Source: an uncultured Selenomonadaceae bacterium
Lineage (GTDB): Bacteria > Bacillota > Negativicutes > Selenomonadales > Selenomonadaceae
Direction: 5' to 3'
NCBI GenBank assembly: GCA_905236665.1
Contig: CAJONF010000143.1
Coordinates: 1 to 6,171 of the forward strand
Length of the DNA stretch: 6,171 bases
Both the position numbers and the translations under genes were made by a program. Each line of letters opens with the position of its first letter. Within the stretch, counting starts at the first letter, position 1. This document shows positions 1-5,019 of this stretch, piece by piece. Below the pieces are notes generated by a model that was given only the letters and a program-made list of their open reading frames with translations, searched no databases and was not told where the DNA came from.

Positions 1-666
1 CCAAGAGACCGTCATTGCCAGACAGAAATTAAACATCCAATCGGGGTGCTTTTTAGTTAAAATATCGTCCAAAAAAATTTGGCTGAATACCGGCGACGCC
101 AGCCCAGGAATTATCATGCCTAGATTCAGCAAAATTATAAAGAGTACCGCCCATTTGTCTTGAGCTAATTTTTTAGCAACATCTTTAAAAATGTTGTAGC
201 GTTCACCTTCAGGCTTAAAATTTTCATTCGGCTCAATGTGCAGAGCCACGCCGGTATAAGACGTACGGAAATCTTCCCATTTGACAGTACGCCGCCCCAT
301 AGCCGGATCGTTTAGATAAACGGTGTCGCCCTTAATGCCTTCCAAAACTACAAAATGATTAAATTCCCAGTGAACAATCAATGGGAATTTAGAAACTTCT
401 CTTAAGCGGTCGGGATTCCAGCGGTAACCGTTGGCATTGCAACCGCGATTGCGGGCGGCACGAATTACACAGCTAGCCTTGGAGCCGTCGCGATTGACGC
501 CGCATTCTTGACGCAATTTTTCAAGTGGCAACCACAGCCCGTAATGCGATAAAATCATTGACAGTGATGCCGCGCCGCATTCAGTAGCCTCCATTTGTAA
601 AATAGTCGGTACTTTTATCCGCCGTGTAGGTTTGAAAAAATTCTTTATCGAATTAAATAATTTCAT
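1..666 (-). CDS. NHLM-type C39-peptidase/ABC exporter, N-terminal 222 residues (partial)
   Basis: Peptidase-containing ABC transporter that would cleave the leader of a secreted peptide behind a Gly-Gly-type site and pump the product across the inner membrane. Only the N-terminal part is present; the frame is open from ATG (664-666) to base 1. Residues 17-145 form a C39 papain-like peptidase with every expected catalytic position: Gln24 (oxyanion hole), Cys30 in TECGAASL, His104 in FNHFVVLEG and Asp120 in LNDPAMGRR. Residues about 172-192 are the first transmembrane segment of the exporter; the remaining membrane helices and the ATPase must lie left of the window. The peptidase thus looks active, unlike the C39-like domains of some haemolysin exporters that lack the Cys. 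Placement in the NHLM bacteriocin exporter group comes from this domain and, above all, from the NHLM-type adaptor upstream. It is the third gene of a minus-strand operon, 212 nt after that adaptor. The start is fixed by AGGAG 6 nt upstream, inside a heptamer repeat. Confidence 0.93.
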   Translation of the reverse strand, partial: MKLFNSIKNFFKPTRRIKVPTILQMEATECGAASLSMILSHYGLWLPLEKLRQECGVNRDGSKASCVIRAARNRGCNANGYRWNPDRLREVSKFPLIVHWEFNHFVVLEGIKGDTVYLNDPAMGRRTVKWEDFRTSYTGVALHIEPNENFKPEGERYNIFKDVAKKLAQDKWAVLFIILLNLGMIIPGLASPVFSQIFLDDILTKKHPDWMFNFCLAMTVSW

Positions 667-687
667 TCCTAACTCCTAACTCCTAAC
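667..687 (-). repeat. Three tandem heptamers GTTAGGA that form the ribosome binding site of the exporter gene
   Basis: Read on the minus strand, three exact copies of GTTAGGA (681-687, 674-680, 667-673) run directly into the ATG at 664-666. The junction of the second and third copies gives AGGAG ending 6 nt before the ATG, a good Shine-Dalgarno distance. The third copy's GGA touches the start codon and is too close to serve. A related heptamer array lies at 4111-4145. The Shine-Dalgarno role is inferred from spacing; the repeat is directly visible. Confidence 0.85.
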
Positions 688-865
688 TAATGCGTAATGC
701 TCTTGGTCTTTTCTTATCAACAAACCCATATTTGGAGCAAGTGCGCGAAGTATTGCGCGTAGAGCCCGAATAAAATTTGCCGTCGATATAACCCAAATCA
801 GCTTGCCCGCGAACTTTAAAATATTTAAGTAAAGGAAGTGCAAGCCTATCTTCCGGCGACGCATT
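683..865 (-). other. 212-nt gap in the export operon (667-878) with a 60-codon open frame lacking a start; possible gene remnant or repeated element
   Basis: Between the NHLM adaptor and the exporter gene the operon has an unusually long gap for genes that are otherwise overlapping. One minus-strand frame is open for 60 codons between TAA (866-868) and TAG (683-685). Its product looks protein-like: it reads PLLKYFKVRGQADLGY, then IDGKFYSGSTRN, then a basic tail KKRPRALRIS. It has no ATG or GTG, and the only TTG lies inside the Gly-Tyr stretch without a ribosome binding site. A second frame (676-897) does have an ATG but no Shine-Dalgarno, and its product is a poor-looking basic peptide. I do not recognise either product. 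The likely readings are a decayed gene fragment, a dispersed intergenic element, or untranslated spacer. It carries no Gly-Gly leader motif, so it is not a convincing substrate peptide. Confidence 0.3.
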
Positions 866-878
866 TTAGTGAAGCACG

Positions 879-1841
879 TTAGCGCGAGCGTAGCCATTGG
901 CTGAGCTTGTAGAAAACTTTTTCAATCGGTGGCTTGCGTTCAATGATGATAGAACCTGTGCAAAAAGAACCGGCGGTAATTGGTCTGTGTTCGCCGACCT
1001 GCGAAGTCCATAGGTAGCCCGATTCGGAATTTTCATCTTTAACCAGATCGAAGGTAACTTCCATTAACGAAGAGTTTTGCGCCTGCAAAATCCACTGCGC
1101 GAGTTGAGCATTGCCCAGGTGCTGTTGAATACCCTGCACAGTTATCGGATATTGCGAGACCGTGCGAACTACGCCAATTAAAAATCCAGTCTGCGAGGTG
1201 TCCACGCCATTTGGAGCAAGCTGAATCGTCATGCCTGGTTCCACGCGTTTACCTTTATCAAGCGGAATATATAAAAGTCCGGTCAAGTCTTCGCGGTTAA
1301 GAGTAATGCGCACGGAGCAAATCGGAGTTCCCGCGCTAATCATTGTGCCGACATCGACCATAACTTCATCGACAATGCCGTCATAATCGCTGTAAATATC
1401 TTCTGCTACGTCCTGTTGATAGCGTTTGGCGTCGTATTGATAGGCACGACCCATAGCGTCTCTGTCACTGGAAGCTAGCCCCATGCCGTATTGCGCCATG
1501 CGGGTATCAGCAGATTGTGTTGCCTGTTCCATGTGAGCTATCAAGTCGCCTTTTTTAATCGTCATGCCCGGACGAACATACAGATTAGAAATTTTTCCTG
1601 TGGCAATGTGTGAAACGTTCATCACGCCCGCCGAATCCATAATTAAACCCATGCCATCAGCTTTGACTGTGAACGCGCCATAAATTGACCAAAGCACAAC
1701 AGAAAATAAAAGCACCAACACGGCGATTAAAGCAATCCAGCTGACGGGCGTCGTGATTGGCAACATGGTATCTAATTTTTCGGGCGAACGCAGTTTATCC
1801 AACGCCTCTTGACTAAAAATTTGACTTTTCTGCGGCGTCAA
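879..1841 (-). CDS. NHLM bacteriocin-system secretion protein (HlyD-family adaptor), 320 aa
   Basis: Membrane-fusion adaptor of the NHLM peptide-export system; it would sit in the inner membrane beside the C39/ABC exporter and bridge the periplasm. The cytoplasmic N-terminus FSQEALDKLRSPEKLD, then a membrane segment at about residues 34-55, is typical of the family. Residues about 74-105 and 152-178 are the two halves of a lipoyl-like domain (GKISNLYVRPGMTIKKGD and YDGIVDEVMVDVGTMISAGTP). A beta-barrel part follows, with YPITVQGIQQHLGN (231-244) and the C-terminal signature SGYLWTSQVG (274-283) before ERKPPIE. The hairpin between the lipoyl halves is only about 45 residues, and the protein is shorter than the roughly 420 residues I recall for this family. 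The start is TTG (1839-1841), overlapping the upstream stop by 4 nt and preceded by AGGTGGTG at 1849-1856 with 7-nt spacing. The next ATG, at residue 26, would cut off the conserved N-terminus. Second gene of the export operon. Confidence 0.9.
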   Translation of the reverse strand: MTPQKSQIFSQEALDKLRSPEKLDTMLPITTPVSWIALIAVLVLLFSVVLWSIYGAFTVKADGMGLIMDSAGVMNVSHIATGKISNLYVRPGMTIKKGDLIAHMEQATQSADTRMAQYGMGLASSDRDAMGRAYQYDAKRYQQDVAEDIYSDYDGIVDEVMVDVGTMISAGTPICSVRITLNREDLTGLLYIPLDKGKRVEPGMTIQLAPNGVDTSQTGFLIGVVRTVSQYPITVQGIQQHLGNAQLAQWILQAQNSSLMEVTFDLVKDENSESGYLWTSQVGEHRPITAGSFCTGSIIIERKPPIEKVFYKLSQWLRSR

Positions 1842-3010
1842 TTCTTATCACCACCTATCAAAGTCACAGTAACTTTCATGCCGGTTTCGAGACCTTCTGC
1901 GGCGGAGGTTATAACAGTTTCGCCTTCCTTAAGACCGGAAATAATTTCGATAAATTCGCCGTCGTCCGAGCCGGTTTGAACCGTTCGTCTCTCCAAAGTG
2001 TTTTCCGGCGTGACAACAAAAACAGCTTTTCTATTAGAATCAATCATGGCGGTAAGCGGCACGGTTAAAAGTTTTCTTGAACGCGTTGATTTTAAAATTG
2101 CGCCGCTATAGGCTTGCTGTTCCAAAAGTCCGACTCGGTTATCAACTTCCCAAACGATTTTTCGCAAGCTTGCCGGTTCATTCAAAGCGGGCATAATTTC
2201 GCGCAGGTGTACAGAAAAAGTTTGTTCGTCACCAAGATTGCCCGCCGCGTATTCGGTATCATAAGCCTTGCGAAGAATTTGGCTGTTCGTGAAACTCAAT
2301 TCTGCCTCGTCGCCGATTGAAAGTCTTTTCGCGTGCTTATCATCAATGGGCATGGAGAAAAATAGCCGCGTGAAATTTCCTACCAATGCAATGGGCGTGC
2401 CCGCCGTGACATATGCTCCTTGCTGACGGTAGATAATTAAAATTTCGCCGTCGATTGGAGCAATGACATCTTGCCGCGCAGATTGAACTAAAAGCTGTTC
2501 TTTGACGGTCTGCGCCTCTTTTAAAGCCGCTTCTGACGCGAAATAATTTGCCTCTGCCTCATCGAATTTTTCTGCTGACGTAGCGTTACGTTCTTTCAGG
2601 CGAGTATAACGGGCATAATTATTTTTAGCATTGGCAAGTTGAGCTTCTGCTCTAGCAATAGAACTTTCTGCTTGCTGAATTTTTAGCGGAATGTCGTCAT
2701 TTACCAGCGAAAAGAGAATTTGCCCGCGTTGCACATTTGAATTTTTTGAAACGTATATCTGTTCCACGCGCCCATCAATCAACGCTACGGCATCTGCCAT
2801 TTCCTCGGAATAAAGATTCAGCGTTTCGAGCACTAATCGGGGATGCAATTCGCGAACTTGAGCTTTTGTGCCCTGCAGTGGTATCGTTCTATTTTCCATT
2901 CGTTCGACAATTTGACTCTCGCCGGTTTTATTTAGCCACGCGCCATAAGCTATCATTGAAACCGCGAACAGCAATATTATAAACAGCCCGACCATATATA
3001 ATTTTTTCAT
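1838..3010 (-). CDS. HlyD/RND-type periplasmic adaptor (membrane-fusion) protein, 390 aa
   Basis: Inner-membrane-anchored periplasmic adaptor, first gene of the export operon. Residues 5-25 (YMVGLFIILLFAVSMIAYGAW) form a signal anchor with no obvious cleavage or lipobox site. Residues about 72-103 are the first lipoyl half (GRVEQIYVSKNSNVQRGQ). Residues about 105-180 are an Ala/Glu/Lys-rich coiled-coil hairpin (IQQAESSIARAEAQLANAKN). Residues about 181-212 are the second lipoyl half (IAPIDGEILIIYRQQGAYV), followed by beta-barrel domains and a C-terminal membrane-proximal domain with the RND-adaptor signature GLKEGETVITSAAEGLETGM (359-378). By sequence it resembles efflux adaptors more than the NHLM adaptor downstream. 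Operon position suggests it serves the same exporter, perhaps supplying the long coiled coil the second adaptor lacks and docking on a TolC-like channel; that role is inference. The ATG is preceded by AAGGTGGG (3023-3030), 12 nt away, a rather long spacing. Confidence 0.88.
   Translation of the reverse strand: MKKLYMVGLFIILLFAVSMIAYGAWLNKTGESQIVERMENRTIPLQGTKAQVRELHPRLVLETLNLYSEEMADAVALIDGRVEQIYVSKNSNVQRGQILFSLVNDDIPLKIQQAESSIARAEAQLANAKNNYARYTRLKERNATSAEKFDEAEANYFASEAALKEAQTVKEQLLVQSARQDVIAPIDGEILIIYRQQGAYVTAGTPIALVGNFTRLFFSMPIDDKHAKRLSIGDEAELSFTNSQILRKAYDTEYAAGNLGDEQTFSVHLREIMPALNEPASLRKIVWEVDNRVGLLEQQAYSGAILKSTRSRKLLTVPLTAMIDSNRKAVFVVTPENTLERRTVQTGSDDGEFIEIISGLKEGETVITSAAEGLETGMKVTVTLIGGDKN
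1849..1856 (-). promoter_or_regulatory. Shine-Dalgarno deciding the TTG start of the NHLM adaptor
   Basis: Minus-strand AGGTGGTG lies inside the last codons of the upstream adaptor gene, 7 nt before TTG at 1839-1841. The stop TGA (1838-1840) and the start share TTGA, so the second adaptor is probably translated by coupling to the first. Confidence 0.6.
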
Positions 3011-3046
3011 TTAAATTATTCGCCCACCTTCAGCGACTTTTTTTGC

Positions 3047-3075
3047 AGTATAGAACAAGCAAAATACCCTGTCAA
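3047..3075 (-). promoter_or_regulatory. Promoter of the peptide-export operon
   Basis: On the minus strand a perfect -35 TTGACA (3070-3075) is followed after exactly 17 nt by TATACT (3047-3052), one mismatch from the housekeeping -10. Transcription should start near 3040, leaving about 30 nt of leader before the ATG at 3010. Strong match by inspection; no experimental support. Confidence 0.8.
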
Positions 3076-3086
3076 ACAGATTTTAA

Positions 3087-3115
3087 TTGACACCGGCAAA
3101 TAAAGATTATAAAAT
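3087..3115 (+). promoter_or_regulatory. Promoter of the small acidic protein gene
   Basis: A perfect -35 TTGACA (3087-3092), a 17-nt spacer and TAAAAT (3110-3115) precede the gene; the predicted start of transcription is near 3122, about 20 nt before the ATG. The overlapping TATAAA (3108-3113) would give a 15-nt spacer and is the poorer choice. Its -35 lies only 11 nt from the -35 of the opposite promoter. Confidence 0.75.
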
Positions 3116-3141
3116 TTTTTGAATTGAAAGGAGCGATTGCT

Positions 3142-3372
3142 ATGAAAGAATTGCCGCGTTTTATAAAAATCGGCGACGACCGCATTAACATTGATGAAAT
3201 TGTGAGCTACGGGCTTGCCACCGACTGGGACGAGGATGAAGATGAAGAATACCGCTATCTTTATGTCGATACCAAAAAAGATGAAGGGCTTTTCCAATAT
3301 AATGAAGACGATGTCGACTTTGATCTTGACGAAAAAATTTCCGAGTTGGACGATTTACTCCTGTTTAGATAA
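3142..3372 (+). CDS. Small highly acidic protein of unknown function, 76 aa
   Basis: I do not recognise this protein. It is probably cytoplasmic: no signal peptide and no membrane segment. About 26 of 76 residues are Asp or Glu against 9 Lys or Arg, so it is strongly negatively charged, with an almost purely acidic run at residues 28-36 (DWDEDEDEE) and another at 55-64. Alternating hydrophobic residues (RFIKIGDDRINIDEIVSYG, then YRYLYVDTKK) suggest a small beta-sheet, and the end (ISELDDLLLF) a short helix. The Asp/Glu clusters could bind divalent metal, mimic DNA, or simply be surface charge; nothing decides this. The start is ATG 3142, because AAAGGAG (3127-3133) lies 8 nt upstream; the in-frame TTG at 3124 precedes that site and would not be used. 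The gene has its own promoter, diverges from the export operon, and is followed 73 nt later by the carbonic anhydrase. Confidence 0.8.
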   Translation: MKELPRFIKIGDDRINIDEIVSYGLATDWDEDEDEEYRYLYVDTKKDEGLFQYNEDDVDFDLDEKISELDDLLLFR

Positions 3373-3382
3373 ATTAATCCCG

Positions 3383-3411
3383 TTGACTTTCCACGTTGAC
3401 AAGATTAAAAT
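3383..3411 (+). promoter_or_regulatory. Possible upstream promoter of the carbonic anhydrase gene
   Basis: TTGACT (3383-3388), a 17-nt spacer and TAAAAT (3406-3411) form a near-consensus promoter beginning 11 nt after the stop of the small acidic gene. It overlaps a second candidate shifted by 13 nt. Confidence 0.5.
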
Positions 3412-3424
3412 ATCTGTGTAAAAA
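3396..3424 (+). promoter_or_regulatory. Possible downstream promoter of the carbonic anhydrase gene
   Basis: A perfect TTGACA (3396-3401), a 17-nt spacer and TAAAAA (3419-3424). The -35 is better but the -10 weaker than in the overlapping upstream candidate. Transcription would begin near 3431, at the edge of the Shine-Dalgarno GGGAGG (3432-3437), giving an almost leaderless message; the upstream promoter would give a more usual leader. Confidence 0.4.
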
Positions 3425-3445
3425 ATTTTTTGGGAGGAAATTTTG

Positions 3446-4015
3446 ATGTCGGTTATTGATGAAATCCTTAAGACTAACGAACAATTCTGCGCGAATTTGC
3501 CGGAAGAGTACAAAGCCTATGAGCACGAAGATCACCACGATAGCAAATTGCCGAAAAAACACCTGGCAATCGTTACCTGTATGGACACGCGCCTTGTTAA
3601 TTTCTTGGAGCCGTGCTTAGGCATTAAACGCGGCGATGCAAAAATTATTAAAACCGTCGGCAACTGCTTAAACGGCGTCTTCGATACCACGGTTCGTAGC
3701 TTGCTTGTTTGTATTTATGAACTCGGCGTTCAAGAAGTTGCGATTATCGGGCACCATGAATGCGGCATGGCTAAAACCACGTCAAAAAGTTTGACAAGCG
3801 GTATGTTGGAACGTGGCATTGCTCCCGACGCAATTAAAATGGTCGAGAAAGAGCTTATCGAATGGACAGACAGTTTCCAAAAGCCTGAAGAAAATGTCGT
3901 CAAAGTCGTTAAGCAACTGCGCGAAAACCCGCTTATCCCTAAAGATGTTAAAATTCATGGGCTGATGTTCCACCCCAGGAGCGGTAAACTCGAACTCCTC
4001 GATAAAGACCAATAA
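3446..4015 (+). CDS. Beta-class carbonic anhydrase, 189 aa
   Basis: Zinc enzyme that interconverts CO2 and bicarbonate in the cytoplasm. The beta-class zinc site is complete: Cys45, Asp47 and Arg49 in VTCMDTRL, and His103 and Cys106 in IGHHECGM. Asp47 and Arg49 are the expected catalytic dyad. The C-terminal IHGLMFHPRSGKLELL matches the closing strand of the small single-domain beta enzymes of Bacillus and mycobacteria (YtiB or Rv1284-like), and the length fits that group. One oddity: where the family usually has a form of RNAG after the first zinc Cys, this protein has KTVGN (69-73). The start is ATG 3446, 8 nt after GGGAGG (3432-3437); a TTG immediately before it would leave only 5 nt. It probably has its own promoter and ends at a strong terminator. 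Its role could be bicarbonate supply for carboxylating enzymes or pH balance; the neighbours do not say which. Confidence 0.93.
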   Translation: MSVIDEILKTNEQFCANLPEEYKAYEHEDHHDSKLPKKHLAIVTCMDTRLVNFLEPCLGIKRGDAKIIKTVGNCLNGVFDTTVRSLLVCIYELGVQEVAIIGHHECGMAKTTSKSLTSGMLERGIAPDAIKMVEKELIEWTDSFQKPEENVVKVVKQLRENPLIPKDVKIHGLMFHPRSGKLELLDKDQ

Positions 4016-4040
4016 TTAACTTTGACTTGATTAGTGCAGT

Positions 4041-4087
4041 AAAAGAAAAAAGCCCCCACGTCATAAGGCGCAGGGGCAAATTTTTTT
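4041..4087. terminator. Bidirectional intrinsic terminator between convergent genes
   Basis: Stem GCCCC (4052-4056) pairs with GGGGC (4073-4077). After a 2x2 internal loop, CGTC (4059-4062) pairs with GGCG (4067-4070, one G-U pair), closing an ATAA loop. Seven T follow at 4081-4087 for the carbonic anhydrase transcript; six A (4046-4051) plus AAAAG just before give a T-run on the other strand for transcripts arriving from the CsgG gene. It begins 25 nt after the carbonic anhydrase stop. Confidence 0.85.
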
Positions 4088-4110
4088 ACCAATCAACTTT
4101 TTTTCCGTTA

Positions 4111-4145
4111 CTAGGAATTAGGAATTAGGAACTAGGAACTAGAAT
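4111..4145 (+). repeat. Tandem heptamer array YTAGGAA (four units plus a degenerate fifth)
   Basis: Consecutive units CTAGGAA, TTAGGAA, TTAGGAA, CTAGGAA (4111-4138) end in a degenerate CTAGAAT. The unit differs by one or two bases from the TTAGGAG-phase repeat at 667-687, which lies on the opposite strand. Here it is in a 235-nt gene-free stretch (4016-4250) between convergent genes, with no start codon placed to use it as a ribosome binding site. Confidence 0.85.
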
Positions 4146-4210
4146 GTCCTACTTGCGTTTTTTTGACGCTCCACAGGTAACTTTTCTTTAACTGTTGGAA
4201 GCCGCCTTGA

Positions 4211-4230
4211 AAAATCTTTGAAAAGATTTT
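4211..4230. repeat. AT-rich inverted repeat downstream of the CsgG-like gene
   Basis: AAAATCTTT (4211-4219) and AAAGATTTT (4222-4230) form a perfect 9-bp inverted repeat around two bases, 20 nt beyond the CsgG stop on its strand. It has no GC core and no clean T-run after it, so it is a weak terminator at best; it may protect the 3' end of a message that stops at the stronger hairpin at 4041-4087. The rest of 4088-4250 holds nothing else I can name. Confidence 0.45.
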
Positions 4231-4250
4231 AGAAAACGAAAATTGTCGAC

Positions 4251-5015
4251 TTAAAGACCAGTTTTGATTTTAAGCTGTTTACCGTCGTTCAGAATGGTTA
4301 AAATGCCCATTTTTCCATAAATCGCGTCGCGAATCGCCTTGCTTAGAGCATTGCGGGCTTGAACCATAGAAACTTCGCGAGAATCGATAATAATTGAGTA
4401 TTCGCCGCCGGAAATATCGCCTGTAGAGATTGTACCGTTGCCAATAGAATTATTTTCACGCGGAATAATCCAATTCGCGGCATTTCTGAAGGGATTAAAA
4501 GAAATCTCCGGTTTAGTAGAAGCAGAAGTTCCGCTACCCATTCCCACGCCGACAATCTGTAAAGTTTCAACGTCAACAAAGCGAACAGTTACATTAGCAG
4601 TGACGGTGTACTTAGATGCGCCGACATTAGACACCAAAGTATCGACATGAAGTCCGCTTTCTTTAACAGTCATTCCTGTAAGTGAGCCGACGAGAATATA
4701 TTCAGCTGATAAAAATTTTCCGAGCTGTGGAGCGGTTGCAGGGTCGAACAATCCGGAACGATTTATGCTGTGCATACGAGCAACGGCAACCATTTGTTCA
4801 TAATCGATTAAGTCAAACCAATTAGATAAAGAAAGTTGTACAATCGCGTATTCAGTCGCGCTGGAGTAATCATAGTCGCGAAAACCTTTGCTCATAATCG
4901 CTTTATTAGAAAATTCCGCTACAGCAATGCGCGGATGGTTTTTAATCGGTGTAGCGGCATTGCAAGTCGCAAAACCGAAAACAATCAGCAAAAAAACAGA
5001 AAAGAATTTTTTCAT
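4251..5015 (-). CDS. CsgG-family secreted protein, 254 aa
   Basis: Member of the CsgG/HfaB family, whose best-known member forms the outer-membrane pore for curli subunits; others act in holdfast or flagellar and surface assembly. Residues 1-20 are a signal peptide (MKKFFSVFLLIVFGFATCNA). A Cys sits at residue 18, but its context FATC is a poor lipobox, so signal peptidase I cleavage near Ala20 or Ala21 is more likely than lipidation, unlike E. coli CsgG. Family features are HPRIAVAEFSNK (27-38), SATEYAIVQLSLSNWFDLID (52-71), GLF (88-90), and LGKFLSAEYILVGSLTG (98-114), followed by strands (TVTANVTVRFVDVETLQI). The segment at 160-205 is Gly/Ser/Asn-rich and may be the loop or membrane-spanning part. 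The ATG is preceded by GAGGTG (5021-5026), 5 nt away. It is the last gene of a minus-strand operon with the FlgT-like gene. What it exports or anchors is unknown. Confidence 0.82.
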   Translation of the reverse strand: MKKFFSVFLLIVFGFATCNAATPIKNHPRIAVAEFSNKAIMSKGFRDYDYSSATEYAIVQLSLSNWFDLIDYEQMVAVARMHSINRSGLFDPATAPQLGKFLSAEYILVGSLTGMTVKESGLHVDTLVSNVGASKYTVTANVTVRFVDVETLQIVGVGMGSGTSASTKPEISFNPFRNAANWIIPRENNSIGNGTISTGDISGGEYSIIIDSREVSMVQARNALSKAIRDAIYGKMGILTILNDGKQLKIKTGL

Positions 5016-5019
5016 GATA

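Noticed and set aside
676..897. 73-codon minus-strand frame between the NHLM adaptor and the exporter, as a possible precursor peptide of the export system
   Set aside because: It has no Shine-Dalgarno, overlaps the adaptor's end in another frame, and shows no leader with a Gly-Gly site and no Cys/Ser/Thr-rich core.
3124..3141. TTG start at 3124 giving an 82-residue acidic protein
   Set aside because: The Shine-Dalgarno AAAGGAG (3127-3133) lies downstream of this TTG and fits the ATG at 3142.
3016..3297. 93-codon minus-strand frame across the divergent promoter region
   Set aside because: It is antisense to the acidic small gene, whose Asp/Glu codons read as Phe/Ile/Val on the other strand, and it covers both promoters.
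4155..4169. Small hairpin GCGT-N7-ACGC in the 4016-4250 intergenic stretch as a terminator
   Set aside because: The stem is only 4 bp and the T-run is in the loop rather than after the stem.
4163..4191. TTGACG at 4163-4168 as a -35 element in the intergenic stretch
   Set aside because: No acceptable -10 hexamer lies 16-18 nt downstream, and no plus-strand gene follows.
4232..5015. Lipoprotein status of the CsgG-like protein through Cys18
   Set aside because: The residues before the Cys (FAT) do not fit a normal lipobox, and an ordinary cleavage site follows at Ala20/Ala21; kept only as an alternative.
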